Source: Zelonia costaricensis
Taxonomy: Eukaryota > Euglenozoa > Kinetoplastea > Trypanosomatida > Trypanosomatidae
Length of the DNA stretch: 28,575 nt
Assembly: GCA_030849075.1 (NCBI GenBank)
Contig: JASAOO010003204.1
Location: 1 to 28,575 of the forward strand
Reading direction: 5' to 3'
The translations under genes and the position numbers were made by a program. The notes under the pieces were generated by a model. It ran no database searches. It worked only from the letters and a program-made list of their open reading frames with translations, and was not told the origin of the DNA. The first letter of the stretch is position 1, and the number at the start of each line of letters is the position of its first letter. Shown in pieces: positions 1 through 8,809 of the stretch.

Positions 1-499
1 AGTGGCGACAGCATCGTGTTCAACTCTGCCTGGTGCGAGACGCAGTGCCGGGGGGGGGGGAGAGGCGCCAGAAAAGTGCCGAGTGCACTCGCACGCACAC
101 GAGTTGCGCTGCGCTTCGGCGTAGGCGTAGGTGGTCCTGCAGTGCGCGACAGCAGTGACGCGAAGCGCGCAAGCAGCGATCGAGAGGGCAGCTGTGTGGT
201 GGAGCAGAGAGGCGGTGCGATGCGCACTTCTGCTGGTGTGCGTTTTGTGACCTTGTCAACGGGCCCGATCCCGCCCGCAGGAGGTGCCACCACGCGCGGG
301 ACCCGGAGAGAGGAGAAACAACGTAGAGGAGTGCGACAACACACAAAAAGGGAGTTAATGCTGTTATCGTCGCATTTAGGCGCATTAGTACACAAAACTC
401 AGCTGCTACACACAAAACACACCAACTTCACACATAAATGTCAGTTTTTCCGCCCCCCAAAACACACTATCCTCGTGCAAGCAAGGAGCACACCGCTTC
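1..499 (-). other. 3' UTR / intergenic spacer left of the Pumilio gene
   Basis: No credible gene is seen here. Reading frames on both strands are short and of low complexity. On the minus strand this should be the 3' UTR of the Pumilio-repeat gene followed by the 5' flank of a gene beyond the left edge. A G-run near 49-60 becomes a C-rich polypyrimidine tract on the minus strand. Minus-strand AG dinucleotides follow it near 31-30 and 27-24, so it could be the trans-splice acceptor of that next gene. That last point is inference. Confidence 0.5.
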
Positions 500-2749
500 T
501 TACTGTGGCGCCGCGGCCGCCGTGCTGGCCTGCTGCTGCTGCTGGGCGATTTGCACCACAAATTTGCCAAAGAAGTTCTGCGCGAGGTCGCTGCGCATCA
601 GCGAGTTCGCCGACAGCCGCTGCTGCACCGCCGCCAGCACCGTCGGCTCCGCCTGCATCACCTTCTGCAAAACAATGGAGCCGTACTGGTGCGTGGCGAG
701 GGCGACCAGGTTCGGCAGGATCGTCTTGTCTACGCACGCCTGCTTGCCCCGCGCGTCCATGCTCGCAAGCAGGGCGCAGAGCAGGTGCTGCGTGCCGCGC
801 TCCTGGGCAAGGGTCAGGAATTGCCGCGCCACGTCCTCGCAGACCTCGCGGCTGGCGACGATCATCTTCTCGGCGATGAAGCGGCCGTTGAGGTGGGTGG
901 CCAAGCGCAGCACGTGCGGCTTCAGCGCATTGCAGAGGATCGCGTGCGTCTTGGGGTCCACGGCATCGAAGAGGGCGTACACGACGTGCGAGGCGTACGG
1001 GCTGCGGCACATGGCGAGCAAGTCCTCGCCGCCCGCCAGCTTCTGCGCCAGCGCGGAGGTGCCGGCCTTGCCGACGGCTGCGAAGTACGCCTGCACGACG
1101 AGATTACCGGCCTCGGTGTAGGCAAGGTTGGCCAGGTCTTGCTCCACCATCCCCTGCAGCAGCCGCCCCACCTTGGACGTCTTGCGAGAGATGAGCGGCA
1201 TGAGGCGCCGCACGACAAGGCTGCCCTGCTGATGGTGCAGCAGGTCCTTGACGTTGTGGCGCGTGATCAGCTGCTCCGCGAGCCCCTCCGCTGCCGACTC
1301 CAACGGCAGCTTCAGCGCCGCATCAATGAGGGCAAGCACGACGTGCACGCCGTTGTGGTGCGCCATTAGGGCTGCGATGCCGGCCGCCCCACCCAGACTC
1401 CGCTCCAGCCTCTCCAGCTGCTTTGCGCTCTGCGCCCCCATCGCGGGGAGCAGCTGCACAAGACCCTGCACAACGAAGTTGGCGCGCCGGTCAATCGCCA
1501 TCTCGCCCAGATCGCCGCCGAGCTGCCCCAGCACCTCGTCGAAGAGACCAATCGCCGCCTCTGCGTCCACCGCCGTCTCGCCGCTCGACGTTGCTGCCGC
1601 CGTCGCGGACAGTGTGAGGAGCTGCGTGAGGAACGCCGTGCCACGCTTGCTTTGCATGAGAGTCGCGACGGGGAGCCGCTGCAGCACGCCGCGCCGGGCG
1701 TCCGTTTGCACCAGCTGCAGAAGCACCTGGCCGGACACCGGTCCGTTCACGAGCTCCATGAGCTTCTCGGCGCTGAGGCTCTCGCCTGCTTCCGCTCCTG
1801 CAGCCGCGCCGTCGCTGCTGCCTCGCTGCTGCTTCGCCGACTTCTTCTTCTTGCCGTCGGCCGCCTCTGCGGTTGGCGGGGCGGCGAGCGAGAGCACCTC
1901 GCTGAGCCACGCGGATGTCGGCGCTGTGTAGTGCCTCAACAGCTGCTCCACCGTACCGGCGGTGTGTCGGTCCGAGAGGAGCTGCTCCACCGCCTCGCCC
2001 GTCGTGCCGCGCTGGCGCAGCAGGTTCAGCACACCCTGCCGCGTCGCCGCTGAGCCGTGCTGCACCAGCGCACTCATGACCCGGCATGCGACGTGGTGCT
2101 GCGGCAGGTGCTCGTTCTCCTCGAACTGCTCCAGTACCGTCTGCGCCACCACATCGCACTTGGGGCTGTGCACTGCCGCCAGCGCGGCGAGCAGTGTAGA
2201 CACAACTCGGCGGCCGCTGTCATCCTGCAGGACGTCCTGCAGCACCGTCACGGGGTCGTCGTCGTCATCGTCGTCGGCTGCCGCAGCCGCGGCTTCGCTT
2301 GTGCCCTTGCGGTCCACTGCGGCGGCCTCGACCACGGCCGGGGCGCTCTGGGTCTGCAGCAAGGCATCGGCGATGCTGTCCAGGAACGCAGCGCCGGGCC
2401 CCGCCGCCTCGTCGCGCGGGCGCTTGCGTGAGCTTGACTTGGCCGACGATGCACTCTGTGTCGCGTCTGCCGACGTGGCCTCCGCTGCATCGGCGTAGTG
2501 GCGCATGAGGGTGCACATGTCCGTGCTTGGGGCAGCGAGACGGCACGCCTGGGAGAACTGTGCGAGCAGAAGTGCCTGCTGCGCCGCGTCAGGGAGCGGG
2601 CGCTGCACAACGACCTTGTCGATCAGGCGCTCCGACTTATCGATGCCGTGGCGGCGGTCGCGCTCTGCCCGGCTGCGCTGTGCCCGCTCCTCACGCTTCT
2701 GGTGCACCTCCTTGAAGCGCGACCGCGTGAAGGCTGCCTTCTTGCCCAT
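500..2749 (-). CDS. Pumilio-repeat (PUF) RNA-binding protein, NOP9-like
   Basis: The product is a 749-residue protein. Its first 50 residues are strongly basic (start MGKKAAFTRSRFKEVH), and an acidic Asp run lies near residue 160. From about residue 180 to the end there are Pumilio-type helical repeats with the usual small/aromatic core pattern: GRRVVSTLL (~183), NFVVQGL (~423), NGVHVVLAL (~466), QGSLVVRRL (~508), AGNLVVQAY (~550), YASHVVYAL (~588), NGRFIAEKM (~623), GTQHLLCAL (~653), YGSIVLQKV (~690) and FGKFVVQIA (~728). More than eight divergent repeats spread along the whole chain, with a basic N-terminus, fit the nucleolar NOP9/Puf-A type better than the classical cytoplasmic PUF mRNA regulators. 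By family, a role in pre-rRNA processing and small-subunit assembly is likely; this is inference. The frame stays open upstream without an ATG as far as the unknown base at 2867. The ATG at 2749 is chosen because a polypyrimidine tract and AG lie about 50 bases before it. The tail is a Gln run then Ala-rich. Which trypanosome PUF orthologue this is remains unsettled. Confidence 0.85.
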   Translation of the reverse strand: MGKKAAFTRSRFKEVHQKREERAQRSRAERDRRHGIDKSERLIDKVVVQRPLPDAAQQALLLAQFSQACRLAAPSTDMCTLMRHYADAAEATSADATQSASSAKSSSRKRPRDEAAGPGAAFLDSIADALLQTQSAPAVVEAAAVDRKGTSEAAAAAADDDDDDDPVTVLQDVLQDDSGRRVVSTLLAALAAVHSPKCDVVAQTVLEQFEENEHLPQHHVACRVMSALVQHGSAATRQGVLNLLRQRGTTGEAVEQLLSDRHTAGTVEQLLRHYTAPTSAWLSEVLSLAAPPTAEAADGKKKKSAKQQRGSSDGAAAGAEAGESLSAEKLMELVNGPVSGQVLLQLVQTDARRGVLQRLPVATLMQSKRGTAFLTQLLTLSATAAATSSGETAVDAEAAIGLFDEVLGQLGGDLGEMAIDRRANFVVQGLVQLLPAMGAQSAKQLERLERSLGGAAGIAALMAHHNGVHVVLALIDAALKLPLESAAEGLAEQLITRHNVKDLLHHQQGSLVVRRLMPLISRKTSKVGRLLQGMVEQDLANLAYTEAGNLVVQAYFAAVGKAGTSALAQKLAGGEDLLAMCRSPYASHVVYALFDAVDPKTHAILCNALKPHVLRLATHLNGRFIAEKMIVASREVCEDVARQFLTLAQERGTQHLLCALLASMDARGKQACVDKTILPNLVALATHQYGSIVLQKVMQAEPTVLAAVQQRLSANSLMRSDLAQNFFGKFVVQIAQQQQQASTAAAAPQ

Positions 2750-2796
2750 GGCTGGTGGGCGTCTCTCTCTCTGTGTGTATGTGTGCTTATCTGTGT

Positions 2797-2825
2797 CTGA
2801 GAGGGGAGGGGGGAAAGCGTGCGAC
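2797..2825 (-). promoter_or_regulatory. Putative spliced-leader trans-splice acceptor for the Pumilio gene
   Basis: On the minus strand a C/T-rich stretch (complement of about 2800-2818) ends in CTCAG, with the AG at 2798-2797. This leaves a 5' UTR of about 47 bases before the ATG at 2749. It matches the kinetoplastid rule of a polypyrimidine tract followed by the first AG. It supports the start at 2749 and not the longer open frame. No transcript evidence is available here. Confidence 0.5.
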
Positions 2826-2906
2826 GGCTTGGGAGGGAGGGGGGGGGGGGGAGGGTATGGCGGCAANCGGCTTGGGAGGGGGAGGGGGAGGAGGGTATGG
2901 CGGCAA
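2825..2906. repeat. Short direct repeat split by one unknown base (2867)
   Basis: Two G-rich copies, 2825-2866 and 2868-2906, both begin CGGCTTGGGAGG and both end GGGTATGGCGGCAA. They differ mainly in the length of the central G-rich run. The single N lies exactly between them. This is typical of two contig ends that overlap but were joined rather than merged, in a hard-to-sequence G-tract. A real short tandem repeat is the alternative. Confidence 0.75.
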
Positions 2907-3396
2907 AGGATGTGACAGGCTCTTCTCCAGCAGAGAAGCTGCGACGGTGAAGGAAGAGTGTGGAAAGCAAGAGGGAGATACGGAGAGGCAGAAGGGTGAC
3001 ATACGCAGGATGGGGAGCAGAAACGCGGGGGGGGGGGCGTGTCCGTGCAGTGGCTTCCATCGCGGAGAAGTTATGATAGACAGCAGGGGGGCGCAGTTGG
3101 TGGTCGAGGAGAAAAGCAAAGGCGCAACGCCGCTTTCAACCCCCTTGCATCGTGGAGGTGGTTCCCCACTGCCATAGGGTTTTTTTCTTTGAGAGGAGCT
3201 GCACATACCAAATCCGCAGGGTCGCTGCCACACACACATCAACAAAGGATGATACAGACACTGTGCGTGCGTGAATGGTGTGCGCTCTGCCATCCACGAC
3301 GATGGCGAGGAGAGAAGTGGGCAAAACCACCGACCCCTGCGTGCGCGGGCAGCGGGAAGTGACCGTACCTCAACCCCATCGGTGAAAGATGATCGT

Positions 3397-5238
3397 TTAA
3401 AGCGGGTAAAGGCCAGCGATGAGAACCTCCACCGAGTGCGACACCCAGTGCCCCAGCACCTCCACAACGGCAACACGTGGCGCGGCACGCGCGGCACTGC
3501 TGCACGGGAGCGCGGGGGCGGCCCACGCCTCGAGACGCCCCTCGATCGCGGTCCGTCCATCACCGTCGTCCTCGTCGCCCCCGGCAGCGAGGTCGTCGAG
3601 AAACGGGGCGAGCACGTCGCCGAGCTGACGCACGTAGGCGCCCCACGCGGGCGGGAGCGAGGAGGGGCACCGAGGATCTCCCGTCTGTGCGGCCAGCGAC
3701 GCTGCACACGCCCGCACGCGCTCCAACATCCACGTCGGTACGCCCACAGGTTGCTCGTCCCCGTCAGCGGACGGCGTGCGCGTTTCCCGAGGCAGGCGGG
3801 CGGCGGCGAGGAGCGACATGGCGACAACGGTGCGCTGGTGGGCGACGACAACGGCGGCGAGGCGCTCCATGAAGCACACGAACGTGTCCAGCGACACCAT
3901 CACCAGTGCGTCTGTCAGCGCGCCTCGAGTTCTGCCGTGCAGGACACGAGACAAGCACGCTCGCGCGCGCACCTGCAGTGCCGCCAGGGGGGTTTCTGTG
4001 CCAGCCTCTGCCGCATCATGGCAGCCGCCCCCCACTCTGGGGTCACACGCATCATGCCGTTGCGGCGGACGACTAGCTGCCGTGGCGCGCGCGATGAGCG
4101 GCGACGGCGCCAGGATGACCTCCTCCCGCAGCTGTCCCTGCAGCCACCAGTGCAGCGCCTCCAGCTCCTGCCCCGAGAGACGGTGAAGGGCGTCTGCGAG
4201 GGAGAGGCTGTCTGCGGCCGACGTGACGAGTCGCGGCCTCTCCGCCGCCGCACACTCCGCCTCCCCGCTGCCGCTGCTGCACAGGGAGGCGGCGTCGCTG
4301 GCTCGGTCCTGCGCCTCGACGCACCCTGCCAGAAGACGGAGGGTCAGCAGCTTCACCGCAAGCTGCAGTCGACGGCACAGCGAGGGCCCCGGCGCGGCAT
4401 CTCGTGCGTCGCCGCCGCGGCCACCACCCAAGTCGGCGCGGCGCAGGTGCTCCTCCACCACGGCCATCGCGTAAAGCACTACCAACGCCGCGGGAAGCTC
4501 GTACGAGGCGCGGAAGTCCAGCGGCGGCGCCGTGGCGGTCAGACCCGCCTGCGTTGCCGTCGCAGCTGACGCCGCCGCCAGCTCCGCGGCTGTCATGCGG
4601 CTCTGGCGGTGCAGAAGGGCAAAGACGTCGAGCCACTGCGCCGGCGGCGTGGGAGGCGGGGACGGCGGCGCTGGTGGTGAGGATCCCGCGTCGCCGCGCA
4701 GGGCTGGGCACGGACAGACGCAGCGCGCCACAGCGTGCAGACCGTAGGGCTGCAGGCGCCGTCGCACCCACGCCTGCGCGACGAGGTGGTCGGCGGCTGG
4801 GGCCACAGCGGCAGCGGCGTGGCTCGGGCGAAGTGCGCCGGATTTGGACTTGCTCGGGGTTGGTGACGCGCCGCCACCGGACATGGGCGGCTTGGACGGG
4901 GCGAGTGGCAGGGGCATGGCGCCGCCGATGCCGCGGCTTACCTCACGCGCCGTCTCCTCCATCAGTTCGTCCTCGGCACACGTGGTGGATGTTGCCGGGT
5001 ACGCGGCGAGCAGCAGGGCCTCGGTAGTGAAGCGGAGGCCGAGGGCGCGGAGCGGGTCTGCCGGCTGCGCGGTGAGAAGGTGCGCGGTGGAGTCTACCAG
5101 ACACATGCGTGTCCACGCGGCGATGGTGGCGCCCATGCACGGCGGGGCTGCCGACACCGCCGCAGCGTCTCGGCGCTGCTGCTCGCCACCAGACCGGCGG
5201 CGCGCATCCCGCTGCGTCGAGAAGGGCGTCCTCCGCAT
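3397..5238 (-). CDS. Hypothetical protein, 613 residues, function unknown
   Basis: I do not recognise this protein. It is a long frame with clear gene-like composition: hydrophobic helical stretches are broken by Ala/Pro/Ser/Gly-rich linkers, as is common for GC-rich trypanosomatid proteins. Visible parts are a basic, Arg-rich first 30 residues, a probable helical block (about 40-70, around LRALGLRFTTEALLLAAY), a Pro/Ser-rich linker (~105-210), a second helical block (about 245-310), a Trp-containing helix (HWWLQGQL, ~380) and a C-terminal helical region ending VLIAGLYPL. There is no obvious signal peptide, and no transmembrane span is clear enough to call. The ATG at 5238 is preceded on the minus strand by a strong polypyrimidine tract and CAGAG within a dozen bases, which favours this start. 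An internal Met at residue 35 (ATG at 5136) is the alternative. Lack of family recognition may simply mean a kinetoplastid-specific gene. Confidence 0.75.
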   Translation of the reverse strand: MRRTPFSTQRDARRRSGGEQQRRDAAAVSAAPPCMGATIAAWTRMCLVDSTAHLLTAQPADPLRALGLRFTTEALLLAAYPATSTTCAEDELMEETAREVSRGIGGAMPLPLAPSKPPMSGGGASPTPSKSKSGALRPSHAAAAVAPAADHLVAQAWVRRRLQPYGLHAVARCVCPCPALRGDAGSSPPAPPSPPPTPPAQWLDVFALLHRQSRMTAAELAAASAATATQAGLTATAPPLDFRASYELPAALVVLYAMAVVEEHLRRADLGGGRGGDARDAAPGPSLCRRLQLAVKLLTLRLLAGCVEAQDRASDAASLCSSGSGEAECAAAERPRLVTSAADSLSLADALHRLSGQELEALHWWLQGQLREEVILAPSPLIARATAASRPPQRHDACDPRVGGGCHDAAEAGTETPLAALQVRARACLSRVLHGRTRGALTDALVMVSLDTFVCFMERLAAVVVAHQRTVVAMSLLAAARLPRETRTPSADGDEQPVGVPTWMLERVRACAASLAAQTGDPRCPSSLPPAWGAYVRQLGDVLAPFLDDLAAGGDEDDGDGRTAIEGRLEAWAAPALPCSSAARAAPRVAVVEVLGHWVSHSVEVLIAGLYPL

Positions 5239-5778
5239 TGCGACTCTGAGGCACCGAGATGCGGGGGGAGAGGAGGCGGAGCGGGGGAGGGGGGGGGGCA
5301 GGGCGCTGGAGTGCGCGTATCGGCTGGTATGAGATGGAGCGGCGATGACGCACGCCTTTTGTTTCCTTCTGAAAATGTACGATGCGGGAGAAGTGGCGGT
5401 GGTGGTGAAGATGGGGGGCGGCGGGGAGGGAGGAGCAGAGGTGGCAAGTCGGATACGTACTGGGCTGGTGGGGCAGCTGGGGGGTGCCGCATGGACAGGG
5501 TCCGAGTGCCGCCCTCCACCGCACGGGCTTAACCGTCGAAGTGCTGGGGTCGCGCAAGGATGCTACGCACCAACAGTGAAACGAACAAGACGCCTCGAAA
5601 GAGGTGAGGCACGCACACGCAGACACCCAGAGCCGGAGCTGCCCACAGACCGCAGGAGACTCTCCTGACGCCGGGGAGGGTGGGGGCAAAACAGAAACGG
5701 AGCGAAGCGAGGCCCCATGACTCACCGGCGACACATTTGCAGCGGGTCTCCTTCACTTTGAGTGCATGTTTTCGCATC
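5239..5778. other. Intergenic spacer, ligase 3' UTR and next 5' UTR
   Basis: This spacer is about 540 bases long and no credible gene is seen. On the minus strand it is the 3' UTR of the ligase-like gene followed by the polypyrimidine tract described at 5244-5305. Overlapping frames are Arg/Gly- or Pro-rich translations of biased DNA. Confidence 0.6.
5244..5305 (-). promoter_or_regulatory. Putative trans-splice acceptor for the 613-residue gene
   Basis: The minus strand (complement of about 5258-5300) is almost pure C/T. It is followed by GCCTCAGAG, with AGs at 5247-5246 and 5245-5244, only 5-8 bases before the ATG at 5238. This is a textbook polypyrimidine-AG layout. It implies a very short 5' UTR, unless a more distal acceptor is used. 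Confidence 0.5.
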
Positions 5779-8037
5779 TTACATGAACCACCCCTTACCG
5801 CCGCGGATCGCCTTGACGCTGCCGAAGCGCGGCAGCCCGTTCTCGGTCAGCGTGCTGTACTTCACGGTGGCGTAGAGGCCCGTGAGGGATGCCACGCCTG
5901 TGCCGGGGCCCGAGGTTGCCTTTGCGCCGCTCCGGCATTTTCCCGCCGCGGGCTTGGGCTTGATGCGGCCGGCGCTGAGGAGGTGCTCGAGCAGCGCCTT
6001 CTGCGTCGCCAGCGTTAGCTTGGGCAGCGACACGTTGAAGGCGACACCGCTGTCAGCCAGGCACTGCAGGCCGTAGAAGCACACCACGGAGCTTCCCGAC
6101 GCCGTAGCGGCAGGGGTGTCCGTGTTCGGCTTGATGTTGTAGCCGAGCCCCTCGACGAACGAGCGGGGTAGCGAAACCAGCGCGCGCGTGTTCAGGTTCG
6201 TGGAGGGCTCCTTCAGCAGCGGCCGCAGAATGGCGTACTCGCGGTCGTGGTAGGTAAGCAGCTTCACCGCCGTGCTCGAGCGTGGCGACAGCTTGGCGCA
6301 GCGCAACAGCGTCTTGCGCCCGAAATCGGCAGCGTCGGCAGCACACAGCGAGGCTTCCGCGAGGTCCGTCGACGACGGCGGAGGGGCGCACTGCAATGAA
6401 GAAAGCGCCACCTGCTCCACAGAAGGTGTAGGACCACGGTACGTCCGCACAACCAGCGCCGGCTGCGGCACTGCTATGGCACGCAGCAGCGCGTCGCGTG
6501 CGGTGGCGCGCCGTGCTGCTTCCACCTTGGCACGACCGCGCTTCCCGCGTCCTTGCGAGGTCGGTGCGCTGGCGTGCAGGAGGGGGGCGACGAGGGCGGC
6601 GAGGGTGCCCTTCACCCTCTCCTTGAAGTCGTACGTGTTGATCGGGGCTCGAATGACGGCACCCTCGTAGCCGTGCCGCACGTAGGCGGGCAGCACCCGT
6701 GCCGTCGCGTCCTCGAGCGAGTCAACCAGCTGGTACGGGATGCGTCGCACAAAGCGCCCGCCGTGATAGCGGGCCACAGCCGCGTGCGCCGGCACACATG
6801 ACGCCAAATCTGCTGGCGCGCCGTGCCCTGTCGCTGCCGCCGCGCTCGTGCAGAAGTGCTGCAAAAGAATTGGCGAGGCCGTGCCGCGTGCGAGGAGCTC
6901 GAGCAAAAAGTGCATCGTGCGAAGCCGCTGGGTGAAGGGGGTGAGGTTGGGCACCACACGCAGCTGCTCCACGTCGTGGAAACGCAAGGCGCGGAGCACC
7001 TCCGTGCGCACTCGGTCCAGCTCCGCCGCCACACGCCCATCCACACCATCGCCAACGCAACCGTTGTCCGTGGTCCTCCACCCAGACACTCTGCCGGGTT
7101 GCGGTGGAAGCGCGGCGGAGTTGGGGCAGGGGCTGTAGGACGGGACGTCAAACACGCACAGGTGCGGCAGCGACGGCACGTAGCGCAGAACGTCCGCTGC
7201 AGTCGCGCCGCGGTTGGAGGCACCGCGCAGGCGGTGCACGAGGGCCGAGACGGCGAGGAAGCCCGTCTGGATGGTACTCGGTGTGCCGCGCCCTGCGTGG
7301 CACACGTCTTTGGCGGCCGCCGCAGCAGTGGCGGTGGCCTTGGGCAGCGGCGTGGCGGCGGGTTTCGTGGCCCGTGGGCATGGGTTACCTCGCTTGACGC
7401 GGCAGCTGCTTGAAGCTGCCGCGGGCACGCGCACCATCTCGTCTCGATGAAGGTACAGCTCCCCGTCCACGATGAGCGCCGGGTCGCCAGCGAGGGCGCG
7501 CAGCAGCGCCAGCTCCTCCTCGATCCAGGAGAGGCCGTAGATCGGACGACCGTGCCGGGAGAAGCACGTCAGCGGCGCCGCGGGGGCGATCGCTGCCGAG
7601 CTGACGGGCTGCCGGAGAGCCTTTCGCCGACTTGCTGCTCCGCGTGATGACGTTGCAGGTGCGGCCCCGGCCCCCGCAGCAGCAGTGGTGGCGGCGGCTG
7701 GCGCCACGTAGGAGATGAGCCGCACACCGTCGTGCTTGGGGGAGATGAAGAAGGGGGCCTCTGCAGAGCTGCTGAACCACTTGACCTGGTCTATTGTCTC
7801 GGACCCGATGTTCCCGGCACCGCTGCTCCTGCTGCCACTGCGGGTGGGGTTGGGTGTGGCCAGCCGCTCCTTGGCACGCGTGACACCCGGTGTCAGCATA
7901 AGAGAGGACGACGGGGTGGTGGCCGAAGCGCGGAGGAGTCCCGCAGCCTGGAGGCGGTGCTCCAGCACGTCGTAGGTGCCGAGCGCCATGGGCACAAAGG
8001 GCAGCGTGCGCCACAGCGGCCGACAAGCGTGCAGCAT
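5779..8037 (-). CDS. ATP-dependent DNA ligase-like protein, probably mitochondrial (kinetoplast)
   Basis: The product has 752 residues and carries the nucleotidyltransferase motifs of ATP-dependent DNA ligases in order: motif I SPKHDGVR (candidate adenylated Lys about 101), motif Ia-like FSRHGRPI (~160), motif III IVDGELYL (~191), motif IIIa-like CVFDVPSY (~296), motif IV EGAVIR (~457) and motif V AVKLLTYHDREY (~590). An OB-fold C-terminus follows, with TVKYSTLTENGLPRFG near residue 730. That last pattern resembles the PRFP element of small viral/bacterial-type ligases and the kinetoplastid mitochondrial ligases LIG k-alpha and k-beta. By family it would seal nicks in DNA. Before the first ATG the frame has only a GTG, three codons upstream, so the ATG at 8037 is used. 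It gives MLHACRPLWRTLPFV, a basic, hydrophobic, acid-free N-terminus like a mitochondrial presequence. Gaps between motifs are much larger than in minimal ligases, filled by Ala/Ser/Thr-rich inserts (about 130 residues between IV and V). It is not in a tandem ligase pair here, so orthology to LIG k is unproven. Capping or RNA-ligase relatives are less likely. Confidence 0.8.
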   Translation of the reverse strand: MLHACRPLWRTLPFVPMALGTYDVLEHRLQAAGLLRASATTPSSSLMLTPGVTRAKERLATPNPTRSGSRSSGAGNIGSETIDQVKWFSSSAEAPFFISPKHDGVRLISYVAPAAATTAAAGAGAAPATSSRGAASRRKALRQPVSSAAIAPAAPLTCFSRHGRPIYGLSWIEEELALLRALAGDPALIVDGELYLHRDEMVRVPAAASSSCRVKRGNPCPRATKPAATPLPKATATAAAAAKDVCHAGRGTPSTIQTGFLAVSALVHRLRGASNRGATAADVLRYVPSLPHLCVFDVPSYSPCPNSAALPPQPGRVSGWRTTDNGCVGDGVDGRVAAELDRVRTEVLRALRFHDVEQLRVVPNLTPFTQRLRTMHFLLELLARGTASPILLQHFCTSAAAATGHGAPADLASCVPAHAAVARYHGGRFVRRIPYQLVDSLEDATARVLPAYVRHGYEGAVIRAPINTYDFKERVKGTLAALVAPLLHASAPTSQGRGKRGRAKVEAARRATARDALLRAIAVPQPALVVRTYRGPTPSVEQVALSSLQCAPPPSSTDLAEASLCAADAADFGRKTLLRCAKLSPRSSTAVKLLTYHDREYAILRPLLKEPSTNLNTRALVSLPRSFVEGLGYNIKPNTDTPAATASGSSVVCFYGLQCLADSGVAFNVSLPKLTLATQKALLEHLLSAGRIKPKPAAGKCRSGAKATSGPGTGVASLTGLYATVKYSTLTENGLPRFGSVKAIRGGKGWFM

Positions 8038-8809
8038 CGTGCACACAGGTTTGTCGATGTTCGTTTCTCACCACGGCAAGTGCTCTGCGCCCCTACGTCG
8101 CGTGAGAAGATGGTCGGTGTGGGTCCTTTTTCAATACCCCCGCTGTCTATGGCGTCTGCGTCCTGATACCGCCACCCCACGTGTGGCAAGGTCGTATCGC
8201 AGATGGAAGCTTCTCTATTTCTCTGCTTGGGGAGGACGCAGGCTTGACGAAAAGGGGGGGGGAAGTGAAGTGCCGAAGCGTGATGTGTCGACGAGGCAGT
8301 CGCCTTCTTGCACCTCTTCTTCTATGCGTCTATATTGATGTCGTGTGTATGTGGTTGTGCGTGTGGATGTGCTGTCAGGGTGCATCGCAGAGTGGCAGAC
8401 AGGTTCAAGACGGGAGGCGAGGTCAAGCCAGAAAAAAAACAAGCGAGAAACGAGCGCTACATGGAGCTGCTTCGAAGTGGGGGAGGTCACCGATCTCGTG
8501 GACTGCAGAGGGGTGCCTTCATTTTCGTGTGTCTCGCCCCCGCGACGACCCGCACAAGTTTCAAACGGTGATGGCAGCAAGTCGACGCCTAGGCGTCTGC
8601 GTGGCGTGTGTGTGTGTGAGTGCGTGCCTCACAGCACATGCGGTGCCAATTCCCACGTTTTCTTTTTCGCTGCTACGGAAACCGACAAGAAGGGCAGAAC
8701 CACACAGGGTCCGGTAGGAGAGCAGAGTGCCGCATACAGAGAAACACACACGCGTTCAGCCGTGTGCACACACCCACCCAGAAATACACACACACGCGTG
8801 GGCGTGCGG
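8038..8809. other. Intergenic spacer, LRR gene 3' UTR and ligase 5' UTR
   Basis: This spacer of about 770 bases has no credible gene. Minus-strand C/T-rich stretches occur (complement of about 8249-8268), followed by AGs that could serve as acceptor for the ligase gene. CA/TG-rich tracts lie near 8340-8375 and 8610-8630. Plus-strand frames here are Cys/Val/Thr/His-rich, the signature of translated CA/TG microsatellites, and are not called as genes. Confidence 0.55.

Larger units (their letters stand above)
2750..3396. other. Intergenic spacer, Pumilio gene 5' UTR and upstream 3' UTR
   Basis: This spacer of about 650 bases has no credible gene. On the minus strand it holds the 3' UTR of the unrecognised gene at 3397-5238, then polypyrimidine-rich sequence and the acceptor of the Pumilio gene. 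It contains the unknown base at 2867, several long G-runs (for example near 2837-2851 and 3029-3037) and a T-run near 3180. Overlapping frames on the plus strand are G/R-rich and of low complexity. Confidence 0.6.

Noticed and set aside
3271..4569. Plus-strand open frame of about 432 codons opposite the unrecognised gene
   Set aside because: The minus-strand frame is longer and has a good splice acceptor at its start. The plus-strand product is Arg-rich and of low complexity.
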